From the NCBI RefSeq assembly GCF_910594005.1, contig NC_057827.1, positions 868,001 through 932,000 on the forward strand: a stretch of 64,000 bases of DNA, in the 5' to 3' direction. The DNA is from Cervus elaphus (lineage: Eukaryota; Chordata; Mammalia; Artiodactyla; Cervidae). Shown one piece after another: positions 11,495 through 24,228 of the stretch (the first letter of the stretch is position 1; every line of letters begins with the position of its first letter). The translations under genes were made by a program, and so were the position numbers. The notes below the pieces were generated by a model that did no database searches, was not told the origin of the DNA, and saw nothing but the letters and a program-made list of their open reading frames with translations.

Positions 11495-12290
11495 GGATCC
11501 CTCTATACTTGAAACAGTGTTCTTGGGGTTTCTCTGGAGTGCCATCAAGGAAATCAAGGCTCCTTTCATGTGTGATGTGCAACACGGAATTGCTCTGCAC
11601 GCAGTACAGGGGAATCGGGCCTCATCTCGCGGCGAGGGGGAAGTCTCATGGTTTTTCTCGAGTTGCGGCGGGAACCTGGGGTATATTCTCGAGTTACGAC
11701 GGGGATGGCCCTTCCACCCACGTGTTTCTTCAGCGACGTCAGGACTCCTGCCTAGTTGCGAGGGACAACTCTGGATTCTCCTCGAGGCTTGGCAGGGCAA
11801 TTGGGACGCCTCTCCAGCTGAGGCGGGAGACCAAGTGTCCCTTTCCAAGTGCCACAGGAATCCTGGGACTCCTATCAAGTTTCACGAGGAGTCAGGCATC
11901 GTCTCCTTTGGAGGCACTGATCTCCGCGTACCTCTGGAGTTTTCAAAGGATGTGAGGGCTCCGGTCGCGATGAGGTGGGGAACTAAGTCTTTCTCTGTGC
12001 TTTCCACAGGGGATTCAGACATCCTTTCGTCCTGGGAGATGCAAGACGAGCCTGCATTGAAGTCACTGCAGGGATATCCGGCCTTATTTCGAGTCAGGGC
12101 ATCGCGGTGTCCATTCCACTTGAGGCCGCAAACTCAGGGTCCCTCTCACATACCTAGAGCTGAGAGAAGCCTCCTCTTGAGGTGCTTGTGGTAAGGTGGT
12201 ATTCCTCTGGAGACGAATCCAGGGACTAACCTCTCTTTTCGAGTTGATTTTTGGTCCACAGATTTCTTTCGTGTTGCTACAGTGACCTCA
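11495..12290 (+). repeat. Satellite unit M15, W-w-t1
   Basis: W centre; distal block begins 'gagggctccggtc', intermediate between w and n, then continues as w. Tail 'cacagatttc' as in M6. Confidence 0.95.
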
Positions 12291-13086
12291 GGATCCCTCT
12301 ATCCTTGAAACAGTGTTCTTGGGGTTTCTCTGGAGTGCCATCAAGGAAATCAAGGCTCCTTTCATGTGTGATGTGCAAGACGGAATTGCTCTGCAGGCAG
12401 TACAGGGGAATCGGGCCTCATCTCGCATCGAGGGGGAAGTCTCATGGTTTTTCTCGAGTTGCGGCGGGAACCTGGGGTATATTCTCGAGTTACGACGGGG
12501 ATGGCCCTTCCACCCAAGTGTTTGTTCAGCCACGTCAGGACTCCTGCCTAGTTGCGAGGGACAACTCGGGATTCTCCTCGAGGCTTGGCAGGGCAATTGG
12601 AACGCCTCTCCAGCTGAGGCGGGAGACCAAGGGTCCCTTTCCACGTGCCACAAGAATCCTGGGACTCCTATCAAGTTTCACGAGGAGTCAGGCATCGTCT
12701 CCTTTGGAGGCACTGATCTCCGCGTACCTCTGGAGTTTTCAAAGGATGTGAGGCCTCCGGTCGCGATCAGGTGGGGAACTAGGTCTTTCTCTGTGGTCTC
12801 CACAGGGGATTCAGATATCCTTTCTTCATGGGAGATGCAAGACGAGCCTGCATTCAAGTCCCTGCAGGGATATCCGGCCTTATTTCGAGTCAGGGCATCG
12901 TGGTGTCCATTCCACTTGAGGCCGCAAACTCAGGATCCCTCTCACATACCTAGAGCTGAGAGAAGCCTCCTCTTGAGGTGCTTGTGGTACGGTGGTATTC
13001 CTCAGGAGTCGAAGCCAGGGACTAACCTCTCATCTCGTGTTGATTCTTGGTCCACAGAGCTCTTTCGTGTTGCTACAGTGACCTCA
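12291..13086 (+). repeat. Satellite unit M16, N-n-t3
   Basis: N unit with private 'gatatcctttcttcatggg', 'catcgtggtg' and 'gtggtacggtgg', all shared with M27 eleven units later. 'cacccaagtg' loses the central CACGTG. Confidence 0.95.
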
Positions 13087-13882
13087 GGATCCCTCTAGCC
13101 TTGAAACAGTGTTCTTGGGGTTTCTCTGGAGTGCCATCAAGGAAATCAAGGCTCCTTTCATGTGTGATGTGCAACACGGAATTGCTCTGCACGCAGTGCA
13201 GGGGAATCGGGCCTCATCTCGCGGCGAGGGGGAAGTCTCATGGTTTTTCTCGAGTTGCGGCGGGAACCTGGGGTATATTCTCGAGTTACGACGGGGATGG
13301 CCCTTCCACCCACGTGTTTCTTCAGCGACGTCAGGACTCCTGCCTAGTTGCGAGGGACAACTCGGGATTCTCCTCGAGGCTTTGCAGGGCAATTGGGACG
13401 CCTCTCCAGCTGAGACGGGAGACCAAGGGTCCCTTTCCACGTGCCACAGGAATCCTGGGTCTCCTATCAAGTTTCACGAGGAGTCAGGCATCGTCTCCTT
13501 TGGAGGCACTGATCTCCGCATACCTCTGGAGTTTTCAAAGCATTTGAGGCCTCCTGTCGCGATGAGGTCGGGAACTAGGTCTTTCTCTGTGGTCTCCACA
13601 GGGGATTCAGACACCCTTTCGTCTTGCGAGATGCAAGACGAGCCTGCATTCCAGTCACTGCAGGGATATCCGGCCTTATTTCGAGTCAGGGCATCGCGGT
13701 GTCCATTCCACTTGAGGCCGCAAACTCAGGGTCCCTCTCACATACCTAGAGCTGAGAGAAGCCTCCTCTTGAGGTGCTTGTGGTAAGGTGGTATTCCTCT
13801 GGAGACGAATCCAGGGACTAACCTCTCTTTTCGAGTTGATTTTTGGTCCACAGAGTTCTTTCGTGTTGCTACAGTGACCTCA
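13087..13882 (+). repeat. Satellite unit M17, L-l-t1
   Basis: L unit with W-like 'cttcagcgacg'. 'aagcatttgagg', 'gaggtcggg' and 'tcttgcgag' link it to M24, seven units later. Confidence 0.95.
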
Positions 13883-14678
13883 GGATCCCTCTATCCTTGA
13901 AACAGTGTTCTTGGGGTTTCTCTGGAGTGCCATCAAGGAAATCAAGGCTCCTTTCATGTGTGATGTGCAAGACGGAATTGCTCTGCACGCAGTACAGGGG
14001 AATCGGGCCTCATCTCACATCGAAGGGGAAGTCTCATGGTTTTTCTCGAGTTGCGGCGGGAACCTGGGGTATATTCTCGAGTTACGACGGGGATGGCCCT
14101 TCCACCCACGTGTTTGTTCAGCCACGTCAGGACTCCTGCCTAGTTGCGAGGGACAACTCGGGATTCTCCTTGACGCTTGGCAGGGCAATTTGGACGCCAC
14201 TCCAGCTGAGGCGGGAGACCAAGGGTCCCTTTCCACGTGCCACAAGAATCCTGGGACTCCTATCAAGTTTCACGAGGAGTCAGGCATCGTCTCCTTTGGA
14301 GGCACTGATCTCCGCGTACCTCTGGAGTTTTCAAAGGATGTGAGGCCTCCGGTCGCGATGAGGTGGGGAACTAGGTGTTTCTCTGTGGTCTCCACAGGGG
14401 ATTCAGACATCCTTTCATCTTGGGAGATGCAAGACGAGCCTGCATTCAAGTCACTGCAGGGATATCCGGCCTTATTTCGAGTCAGGGCATCGCGGTGTCC
14501 ATTCCACTTGAGGCCGCAAACTCAGGATCCCTCTCACATACCTAGAGCTGAGAGAAGCCTCCTCTTGAGGTGCTTGTGGTAAGGTGGTATTCCTCAGGAG
14601 TCGAAGCCAGGGACTAACCTCTCATCTCGTGTTGATTCTTGGTCCACGGAGCTCTTTCGTGTTGCTGCAGTGACCTCA
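13883..14678 (+). repeat. Satellite unit M18, N-n-t3
   Basis: N unit with 'ctcacatcgaagg' at the left, shared with M22 and M25. Own changes 'ccttgacgc', 'aatttggac' and 'gccactcc' cluster in the centre. Confidence 0.95.
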
Positions 14679-15474
14679 GGATCCCTCTAGCCTTGAAACA
14701 GTGTTCTTGTGGTTTCTCTGGAGTGCCATCAAGGAAATCAAGGCTCCTTTCATGTGTGATGTGCAACACGGAATTGCTCTGCACGCAGTGCAGGTTAATC
14801 GGGCCTCATCTCGCGGCGAGGGGGAAGTCTCATGGTTTTTCTCGAGTTGCGGTAGGAACCTGGGGTATATTCTCGAGTTCCGACGGGGATGGCCCTTCCA
14901 CACACGTGTGTGTTCAGCCATGTGAGGACTCCTGCCTAGTTGTGAGGGACAACTCGGGATTCTCCTCGAGGCTTTGCAGGGCAATTGGGACGCCTCTCCA
15001 GCTGAGACGGGAGACCAAGGGTCCCTTTCCACGTGCCACAGGAATCCTGGGTCTTCTATCAAGTTTCACGAGGAGTCAGGCATCGTCTCCTTTGGAGGCA
15101 CTGATCTCCGCATACCTCTGGAGTTTTCAAAGGATTTGAGGCCTCCTGTCGCGATGAGGTCGGGAACTAGGTCTTTCTCTGTGGTCTCCACAGGGGATTC
15201 AGACACCCTTTCGTCTTGGGAGATGCAAGACGAGCCTGCATTCCAGTCACTGCAGGGATATCCGGCCTTATTTCGAGTCAGGGCATCGCGGTGTCCATTC
15301 CACTTGAGGCCGCAAACTCAGGGTCCCTCTCACATACCTAGAGCTGAGAGAAGCCTCCTCTTGAGGTGCTTGTGGTAAGGTGGTATTCCTCTGGAGTCGA
15401 AGCCAGGGACTAACCTCTCATCTCGAGTTGATTTTTGGCCCACGGAGCTCTTTCGTGTTGCTACAGTGACCTCA
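14679..15474 (+). repeat. Satellite unit M19, L-l-t2
   Basis: One of the more diverged copies: 'ttgtggtttc', 'caggttaatc', 'gcggtaggaac', 'gagttccgacgg' and 'catgtgagg' (14924) all lie in the left half. Confidence 0.95.
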
Positions 15475-16270
15475 GGATCCCTCTAGCCTTGAAACAGTGT
15501 TCTTGGGGTGTCTCTGGAGTGCCATGAGGGAAATCAAGGCTCCTTTCATGTGTGATGTGCAACACAGAATTGCTCTGCACGCAGTGCAGGGGAATCGGGC
15601 CTCATCTCGCGGCGAGGGGGAAGTCTCATGGTTTTTCTCGAGTTGCGGCGGGAACCTGGGGTATATTCTCGAGTTACGACGGGGATGGCCCTTCCACACA
15701 CGTGTTTGTTCAGCCACGTCAGGAATCTTGCCTAGTTGCGAGACACAACTCGGGATTCTCCTCGAGGCTTGGCAAGGCAATTGGGACGCCTCTCCAGCTG
15801 AGGCGGGAGACCAAGGGTCCCTTTCCACGTGCCACAGGAATCCTGGGACTCCTATCAATTTTCACGAGGAGTCAGGCATCGTCTCCTTTGGAAGCACTGA
15901 TCTCCGCGTACCTCTGGAGTTTTCAAAGGATGTGAGGCCTCCGGTCGGGATGAGGTGGGGAAGTAGGTCTTTCTCTGTGGTCTCCACAGGGGATTCAGAC
16001 ATCCTTTCATCTTGGGAGATGGAAGACGAGCCTGCATTCAAGTCACTGCAGGGATATCCAGCCTTATTTCGCGTCAGGGCATCGCGGTGTCCATTCCACT
16101 TGAGGCCGCAAACTCAGGGTCCCTCTCACATACCTAGAGCTGAGAGAAGCCTCCTCTTGAGGTGCTTGTGGTAAGGTGGTATTCCTCTGGAGTCGAAGCC
16201 AGGGACTAACCTCTCATCTCGAGTTGATTTTTGGCCCACGGAGCTCTTTCGTGTGGCTACAGTCACCTCA
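15475..16270 (+). repeat. Satellite unit M20, E-n-t2
   Basis: Left part 'ggggtgtctctgg' and 'gccatgaggg' matches M32; right part 'gtcgggatgagg' and 'gggaagtagg' matches M31. Also 'atcaattttcac' (as M43) and 'gatggaagac'. Confidence 0.95.
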
Positions 16271-17066
16271 GGATCCCTCTAGCCTTGAAACAGTGTTCTT
16301 GGGGTTTCTCTGGAGTGCCATCAAGGAAATCAAGGCTCCTTTCATGTGTGATGTGCAACACGGAATTGCTCTGCACGCAGTGCAGGGGAATCGGGCCTCA
16401 TCTCGCGGCGAGGGGGAAGTCTCATGGTTTTTCTCGAGTTGCGGCGGGAACCTGGGGTATATTCTCGAGTTACGACGGGGATGGCCCTTCCACACACGTG
16501 TTTTTTCAGCGACGTCAGGACTCCTGCCTAGTTGCGAGGGACAACTCTGGATTCTCCTCGAGGCTTGGCAGGGCAATTGGGACGCCTCTCCAGCTGAGGC
16601 GGGAGACCAAGTGTCCCTTTCCAAGTGCCACAGGAATCCTGGGACTCCTATCAAGTTTCACGAGGAGTCAGGCATCGTCTCCTTTGGAGGCACTGATCTC
16701 CGTGTACCTCTGGAGTTTTCAAAGGATGTGAGGCTATCGGTCGCGATGAGGTGGGGAACTAAGTCTTTCTCTGTGCTTTCCACAGGGGATTCAGACATCC
16801 TTTCGTCCTGGGATATGCAAGACGAGCCTGCATTGAAGTCACTGCAGGGATATCCGGCCTTATTTCGAGTCAGGGCATCGCGGTGTCCATTCCACTTGAG
16901 GCCGCAAACTCAGGGTCCCTCTCACATACCTAGAGCTGAGAGAAGCCTCCTCTTGAGGTGCTTGTGGTAAGGTGGTATTCCTCTGGAGACGAATCCAGGG
17001 ACTAACCTCTCTTTTCGAGTTGATTTTTGGTCCACCGAGTTCTTTCGTGTTGCTACAGTGACCTCA
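16271..17066 (+). repeat. Satellite unit M21, W-w-t1
   Basis: W unit with 'cacacacgtgttttttcagcg', a centre opening mixed with the E/L form. Tail has 'gtccaccgagttc', shared with the M26 tail. Confidence 0.95.
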
Positions 17067-17862
17067 GGATCCCTCTATCCTTGAAACAGTGTTCTTGGGG
17101 TTTCTCTGGAGTGCCATCAAGGAAATCAAGGCTCCTTTCATGTGTGATGTGCAAGACGGAATTGCTCTGCACGCAGTACAGGGGAATCGGGCCTCATCTC
17201 ACATCGAAGGGGAAGTCTCATGGTTTTTCTCGAGTTGCGGCGGGAACCTGGGGTATATTCTCGAGTTACGACGGGGATGGCCCTTCCACCCACGTGTTTG
17301 TTCAGCCACGTCAGGACTCCTGCCTAGTTGCGAGGGACAACTCGGGATTCTCCTCGAGGCTTGGCAGGGCAATTGGGACGCCTCTCCAGCTGAGGCGGGA
17401 GACCAAGGGTCCCTTTCCACGTGCCACAGGAATCCTGGGACTCCTATCAAGTTTCACAAGGAGTCAGGCATTTTCTCCTTTGGAGGCACTGATCTCCGCG
17501 TACCTCTGGAGTTTTCAAAGGATGTGAGGCCTCCGGTCGCGATGAGGTGAGGAACTAGGTCTTTCTCTGTGGTCTCCACAGGGGATTCAGACATCCTTTC
17601 ATCTTGGGAGATGCAAGACGAGCCTGCATTCAAGTCACTGCAGGGATATCCGGCCTTATTTTGAGTCAGGGCATCGCGGTGTCCATTCCACTTGAGGCCG
17701 CAAACTCAGGATCCCTCTCACATACCTAGAGCTGAGAGAAGCCTCCTCTTGAGGTGCTTGTGGTAAGGTGGTATTCCTCTGGAGTCGAAGCCAGGGACTA
17801 ACCTCTCATCTCGTGTTGATTCTTGGTCCACGGAGCTCTTTCGTGTTGCTACAGTGACCTCA
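17067..17862 (+). repeat. Satellite unit M22, N-n, t2/t3 hybrid tail
   Basis: 'ctcacatcgaagg' as in M18 and M25. Several changes in the distal half: 'ttcacaagg', 'gcattttctcc', 'gaggtgagg' (as M0) and 'ttattttgagtc'. Confidence 0.95.
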
Positions 17863-18657
17863 GGATCCCTCTATCCTTGAAACAGTGTTCTTGGGGTTTC
17901 TCTGGAGTGCCATGAAGGAAATCAAGGCTCCTTTCATGTGTGATGTGTAACACAGAATTGCTCTGTACGCAGTGCAGGGGAATCAGGCCTCATCTCGCGG
18001 GGAGGGGGAAGTCTCATGGTTTTTCTCGAGTTGCGGCGGGAACCTGGGGTATATTCTCGAGTACGACGGGGATGGCCCTTCCACACCCGTGTGTGTTCAG
18101 CCATGTCAGGACTCCTGCCTAGTTGCGAGGGACAACTCTGGATTCTCCTCGAGGCTTTGCAGGGCAATTGGGACGCCTCTCCAGCTGAGGCGGGAGACCA
18201 AGGGTCCCTTTCCACGTGCCACAGGAATTCTGGGTCTCCTATCAAGTTTCACGAGGAGTCAGGCATCGTCTCCTTTGGAGGCACTGATCTCCGCATACCT
18301 CTGGAGTTTTCAAAGGATTTGAGGCCTCCTGTCGCGATGATGTGGGGAACTAGGTCTTTCTCTGTGGTCTCCACAGGGGATTCAGACACCCTTTCTTCTT
18401 GGGAGATGCAAGACGAGCCTGCATTCCAGTCACTGCAGGGATATCTGGCCTTATTTCGAGTCAGGACATCGCAGTGTCCATTCCACTTGAGGCCGCAAAC
18501 TCAGGGTCCCTCTCACATACCTAGAGCTGAGAGAAGCCTCCTCTTGAGGTGCTTGTGGTAAGGTGGTATTCCTCTGGAGTCGAAGCCAGGGACTAACCTC
18601 TCATCTCGAGTTGATTTTTGGTCCACAGAGCTCTTTCGTGTTGCTACAGTGACCTCA
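17863..18657 (+). repeat. Satellite unit M23, L-like mosaic-l-t2 (795 bp)
   Basis: Centre combines 'caactctgg' (W), 'ggctttgcag' (L) and 'gaggcggg' (W/N/E). One T is missing near 18061 ('gagtacgac'). 'gatgatgtgg' is shared with M30, seven units later. Also 'gtgtaacac' and 'gcggggagg'. Confidence 0.95.
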
Positions 18658-19453
18658 GGATCCCTCTAGCCTTGAAACAGTGTTCTTGGGGTTTCTCTGG
18701 AGTGCCATGAAGGAAATCAAGGCTCCTTTCATGTGTGATGTGCAACACAGAATTGCTCTGCACGCAGTGCAGGGGAATCGGGCCTCATCTCGCGGCGATG
18801 GGGAAGTCTCATGGTTTTTCTCGAGTTGCGGCGGGAACCTGGGGTATATTCTCGAGTTACGACGGGGATGGCCCTTCCACACACGTGTTTGTTCAGCCAC
18901 GTCAGGACTCTTGCCTAGTTGCGAGACACAACTCGGGATTCTCCTCGAGGCTTGGCAAGGCAATTGGGACGCCTCTCCAGCTGAGACGGGAGACCAAGGG
19001 TCCCTTTCCACGTGCCACAGGAATCCTGGGTCTCCTATCAAGTTTCACGAGGAGTCAGGCATCGTCTCCTTTGGAGGCACTGATCTCCGCATACCTCTGG
19101 AGTTTTCAAAGTATTTGAGGCCTCCTGTCGCGATGAGGTCGGGAACTAGGTCTTTCTCTGTGGTCTCCACAGGGGATTCAGACACCCTTTCGTCTTGCGA
19201 GATGCAAGACGAGCCTGCATTCCAGTCACTGCAGGGATATCCGGCCTTATTTCGAGTCAGGGCATCGCGGTGTCCATTCCACTTGAGGCCGCAAACTCAG
19301 GGTCCCTCTCACATACCTAGAGCTGAGAGAAGCCTCCTCTTGAGGTGCTTGTGGTAAGGTGGTATTCCTCTGGAGACGAATCCAGGGACTAACCTCTCTT
19401 TTCGAGTTGATTTTTGGTCCACAGAGTTCTTTCGTGTTGCTACAGTGACCTCA
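18658..19453 (+). repeat. Satellite unit M24, E-l-t1
   Basis: E centre switching to L form at 'gagacggg' and then distal l. 'aagtatttgagg', 'gaggtcggg' and 'tcttgcgag' pair its distal half with M17. Confidence 0.95.
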
Positions 19454-20249
19454 GGATCCCTCTATCCTTGAAACAGTGTTCTTGGGGTTTCTCTGGAGTG
19501 CCATCAAGGAAATCAAGGCTCCTTTCATGTGTGATGTGCAAGACGGAATTGCTCTGCACGCAGTACAGGGGAATCGGGCCTCATCTCACATCGAAGGGGA
19601 AGTCTCATGGTTTTTCTCGAGTTGCGGCGGGAACCTGGGGTATATTCTCGAGTTACGACGGGGATGGCCCTTCCACCCACGTGTTTGTTCAGCCACGTCA
19701 GGACTCCTGCCTAGTTGCGAGGGACAACTCTGGATTCTCCTCGAGGCTTGGCAGGGCAATTGGGACGCCTCTCCAGCTGAGGCGGGAGACCAAGTGTCCC
19801 TTTCCAAGTGCCACAGGAATCCTGGGACTCCTATCAAGTTTCACGAGGAGTCAGGCATCGTCTCCTTTGGAGGCACTGATCTCCGCGTACCTCTGGAATT
19901 TTCAAAGGATGTGAGGCCTCCGGTCGCGATGAGGTGGGGAACTAGATGTTTCTCTGTGGTCTCCACAGGGGATTCAGACATCCTTTCTTCTTGGGAGATG
20001 CAAGACGAGCCTGCATTCAAGTCACTGCAGGGATATCCGGCCTTATTTCGAGTCAGGGCATCGCGGTGTCCATTCCACTTGAGACCGCAAACTCAGGGTC
20101 CCTCTCACATACCTAGAGCTGAGAGAAGCCTCCACTTGAGGTGCTTGTGGTAAGGTGGTATTCCTCTGGAGTCGAAGCCAGGGACTAACCTCTCATCTCG
20201 AGTTGATTTTTGGCCCACGGAGCTCTTTTGTGTTTCTACAGTGACCTCA
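19454..20249 (+). repeat. Satellite unit M25, N/W mosaic-n-t2
   Basis: Opens as N ('tgttcagccacg'), continues as W ('caactctgg', 'caagtgtcc'), then distal n. Left 'ctcacatcgaagg' pairs it with M18. 'cctccacttgagg' is its own. Confidence 0.95.
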
Positions 20250-21045
20250 GGATCCCTCTAGCCTTGAAACAGTGTTCTTGGGGTGTCTCTGGAGAGCCAT
20301 CAAGGAAATCAAGTCTCCTTTCATGTGTGATGTGCAACACCGAATTGCTCTGCACGCAGTGCAGGGGAATCGGGCCTCATCTCGCGGCGAGGGGGAAGTC
20401 TCATGGTTTTTCTCGAGTTGCGGCGGGAACATGGGGTATATTCTTGAGTTACGACGGGGATGGCCCTTCCACCCACGTGTTTCTTCAGCGACGTCAGGAC
20501 TCCTGCCTAGTTGCGAGGGACAACTCTGGATTCTCCTCGAGGCTTGGCACGGCAATTGGGACGCCTCTCCAGCTGAGGCGGGAGACCAAGGGTCCCTTTC
20601 CAAGTGCCACAGGAATCCTCGGACTCCTATCAAGTTTCACGAGGAGTCAGGCATCGTCTCCTTTGGAGGCACTGATCTCCGCGTACCTCTGGAGTTTTCA
20701 AAGGATGTGAGGCTATCGGTCGCGATGAGGTGGGGAACTAAGTCTTTCTCTGTGCTTTCCACAGGGGATTCAGACATCCTTTCGTCCTGGGAGATGCAAG
20801 ACGAGCCTGCATTCAAGTCACTGCAGGGATATCCGGCCTTATTTCGAGTCAGGGTATCACGGTGTCCATTCCACTTGAGGCCGCAAACTCAGGGTCCCAC
20901 TCACATACCTAGAGCTGAGAGAAGCCTCCCCTTGAGGGGCTTGTGGTAAGGTGGTATTCCTCTGGAGACGAATCCAGGGACTAACCTCTCTTTTCGAGTT
21001 GATTTTTGGTCCACCGAGTTCTTTCGTGTTGCTACAGTGACCTCA
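20250..21045 (+). repeat. Satellite unit M26, W-w-t1
   Basis: W unit with 'ggggtgtctctggag' and 'agagccatc' at the left, and 'attcttgagttac' shared with M33. Distal block ends 'cattcaag' instead of 'cattgaag'. 'ccccttgaggggc' in the tail region is its own. Confidence 0.95.
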
Positions 21046-21840
21046 GGATCCCTCTATCCTTGAAACAGTGTTCTTGGGGTTTCTCTGGAGTGCCATCAAG
21101 GAAATCAAGGCTCCTTTCATGTGTGATGTGCAAGACGGAATTGCTTTGCACGCAGTACAGGGGAATCGGGCCTCATCTCGCATCGAGGGGGAAGGCTCAT
21201 GGTTTTTCTCGAGTTGCGGCGGGAACCTGGGGTATATTCTCGAGTTACGACGGGGATGGCCCTTCCACCCACGTGTTTGTTCAGCCACGTCAGGACTCCT
21301 GCCTAGTTGCGAGGGACAACTCGGGATTCTCCTCGAGGCTTGGCAGGGCAATTGGAACGCCTCTCCAGCTGAGGCGGGAGACCAAGGGTCCCTTTCCACG
21401 TGCCACAAGAATCCTGGGACTCCTATCAAGTTTCACGAGGAGTCAGGCATCGTCTCCTTTGGAGGCACTGATCTCCACGTACCTCTGGAGTTTTCAAAGG
21501 ATGTGAGTCCTCCGGTCGCGATGAGGTGGGGAACTAGGTGTTTCTCTGTGGTCTCCACAGGGGATTCAGATATCCTTTCTTCATGGGAGATGCAAGACGA
21601 GCCTGCATTCAAGTCACTGCAGGGATATCCGGCCTTATTTCGAGTCAGGGCATCGTGGTGTCCATTCCACTTGAGGCCGCAAACTCAGGATCCCTCTCAC
21701 ATACCTAGAGCTGAGAGAAGCCTCCTCTTGAGGTGCTTGTGGTACGGTGGTATTCCTCAGGAACGAAGCCAGGGACTAACCTCTCATCTCGTGTTGATTC
21801 TTAGTCCACGGAGCTCTTTCGTGTTGCTATAGTGACCTCA
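21046..21840 (+). repeat. Satellite unit M27, N-n-t3 (795 bp)
   Basis: Partner of M16 ('gatatcctttcttcatggg', 'catcgtggtg', 'gtggtacggtgg'). Tail has 'caggaacgaag', one base short near 21761, and 'cttagtccacgg'. Confidence 0.95.
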
Positions 21841-22636
21841 GGATCCCTCTAGCCTTGAAACAGTGTTCTTGGGGTTTCTCTGGAGTGCCATCAAGGAAAT
21901 CAAGGCTCCTTTCATGTGTGATGTGCAACACGGAATTGCTCTGCACGCAGTGCAGGGGAATCGGGCCTCATCTCGCGGCGAGGGGGAAGTCTCATGGTTT
22001 TTCTCGAGTTGCGGCGGGAACCTGGGGTATATTCTCGAGTTACGACGGGGATGGCCCTTCCACCCACGTGTTTCTTCAGCGACGTCAGGACTCCTGCCTA
22101 GTTGCGAGGGACAACTCGGGATTCTCCTCGAGGCTTTGCAGGGCAATTGGGACGCCTCTCCAGCTGAGACGGGAGACCAAGGGTCCCTTTCCAAGTGCCA
22201 CAGGAATCCTGGGTCTCCTATCAAGTTTCACGAGGAGTCAGGCATCGTCTCCTTTGAAGGCACTGATCTCCGCATATCTCTGGAGTTTTCAAAGGATTTG
22301 AGGCCTCCTGTCGCGATGAGGTGGGGAACTAGGTCTTTCTCTGTGGTCTCCACAGGGGATTCAGACACCCTTTCGTCTTGGGAGATGCAAGACGAGCCTG
22401 CATTCCAGTCACTGCAGGGATATCCGGCCTTATTTCGAGTCAGGGCATCGCGGTGTCCATTCCACTTGAGGCCGCAAACTCAGGGTCCCTCACACATACC
22501 TAGAGCTGAGAGAAGCCTCCTCTTGAGGTGCTTGTGGTAAGGTGGTATTCCTCTGGAGTCGAAGCCAGGGACTAACCTCTCATCTCGAGTTGATTTTTGG
22601 ACCACGGAGCTCTTTCGTGTTGCTACAGTTACCTCA
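21841..22636 (+). repeat. Satellite unit M28, L-l-t2
   Basis: L unit with 'cttcagcgacg', pairing with M17 at eleven units. 'ccaagtgcc' comes from the W form. 'cctttgaaggc' and 'gcatatctctgg' are its own. Confidence 0.95.
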
Positions 22637-23432
22637 GGATCCCTCTAGCCTTGAAACAGTGTTCTTGGGGTTTCTCTGGAGTGCCATCAAGGAAATCAAG
22701 GCTCCTTTCATGTGTGATGTGCAACACGGAATTGCTCTGCACGCAGTGCAGGGGAATCGGGCCTCATCTCGCGGCGAGGGGGAAGTCTCATGGTTTTTCT
22801 CGAGTTGCGGCAGGAACCTGGGGTATATTCTCGAGTTACAACGGGAATGGCCCTTCCACCCACGTGTTTCTTCAGGGACGTCAGGACTCCTGCCTAGTTG
22901 CGAGGGACAACTCTGGATTCTCCTCGAGGCTTGGCTGGGCAATTGGGACGCCTCTCCAGCTGAGGCGGGAGACCAAGTGTCCCTTTCCAAGTGCCACAGG
23001 AATCCTGGGACTCCTATCAAGTTTCACGAGGAGTCAGGCATCGTCTCCTTTGGAGGCACTGATCTCCGCGTACCTCTGGAGTTTTCAAAGGATGTGAGGC
23101 TATCGGTCGCGATGAGGTGGGGAACTAAGTCTTTCTCTGTGCTTTCCACAGGGGATTCAGACATCCTTTCGTCCTGGGAGATGCAAGACGAGCCTGCATT
23201 GAAGTCACTGCAGGGATATCCGGCCTTATTTCGAGTCAGGGCATCGCGGTGTCCATTCCACTTGAGGCCGCAAACTCAGGGTCCCTCTCACATACGTAGA
23301 GCTGAGAGAAGCCTCCTCTTGAGGTGCTTGTGGTAAGGTGATATTCCTCAGGAGTCGAAGCCAGGGACTAACCTCTCATCTCGTGTTGATTCTTGGTCCA
23401 CGGAGCTCTTTTGTGTTGCTACAGTGACCTCA
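22637..23432 (+). repeat. Satellite unit M29, W-w-t3
   Basis: W unit with 'gcggcaggaac', 'gttacaacgggaatgg' and 'ttcagggacg'. A W-w unit followed by a t3 tail ('ggtgatattcctcagg') is an uncommon pairing. Confidence 0.95.
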
Positions 23433-24228
23433 GGATCCCTCTAGCCTTGAAACAGTGTTCTTGGGGTTTCTCTGGAGTGCCATCAAGGAAATCAAGGCTC
23501 CTTTCATGTGTGATGTGCAAGACGGAATTGCTCTGCACGCAGTGCAGGGGAATCGGGCCTCATCTCGCGGCGAGGGGGAAGTCTCATGGTTTTTCTCGAG
23601 TTGCGGCGGGAACCTGGGGTATATTCTCGAGTTACGACGGGGATGGCCCTTCCACACACGTGTGTGTTCAGCCATGTCAGGACTCCTGCCTAGTTGCGAG
23701 GGACAACTCGGGATTCTCCTCGAGGCTTTGCAGGGCAATTGGGACGCCTCTCCACCTGAGACGGGAGACCAAGGGTCCCTTTCCACGTGGCACAGGAATC
23801 CTGGGTCTCCTATCAAGTTTCACGAGGAGTCAGGCATCGTCTCCTTTGGAGGCACTGATCTCCGCATACCTCTGTAGTTTTCAAAGGATTTGAGGCCTCC
23901 TGTCGCGATGATGTGGGGAACTAGGTCTTTCTCTGTGGTCTCCACAGGGGATTCAGACACCCTTTCGTCTTGGGAGATGCAAGACGAGCCTGCATTCCAG
24001 TCACTGCAGGGATATCCGGCCTTATTTCGAGTCAGGGCATCGCGGTGTCCATTCCACTTGAGGCCGCAAACTCAGGGTCCCTCTCACATACCTAGAGCTG
24101 AGAGAAGCCTCCTCTTGAGGTGCTTGTGGTAAGGTGGTATTCCTCTGGAGTCGAAGCCAGGGACTAACCTCTCATCTCGAGTTGATTTTTGGTCCACGGA
24201 GCTCTTTCGTGTTGCTACAGTGACCTCA
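23433..24228 (+). repeat. Satellite unit M30, L-l-t2
   Basis: L unit with 'ccacctgagac', 'cacgtggcac' and 'ctgtagttttc' (G to T at 23875). 'gatgatgtgg' pairs it with M23. Confidence 0.95.

Larger units (their letters stand above)
7516..14678 (+). repeat. Nine-unit block, copy 2 (M10-M18, 7,163 bp)
   Basis: Class order is W L L E E/L W N L N, matching the preceding block except at M14 (versus M5), where an E-like 'gagacacaactc' segment replaces the L form. The one-base length difference comes from single-base deletions in M4, M5 and M13. Confidence 0.75.

Noticed and set aside
16176..16970. Longer 264-residue frames at some units (also near 22,542, 24,930, 39,262 and 44,037)
   Set aside because: They result from single substitutions that remove the TGA in 'acagtgacc' (e.g. 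'agtcacc', 'agttacc', 'agggacc'); no independent coding signal.
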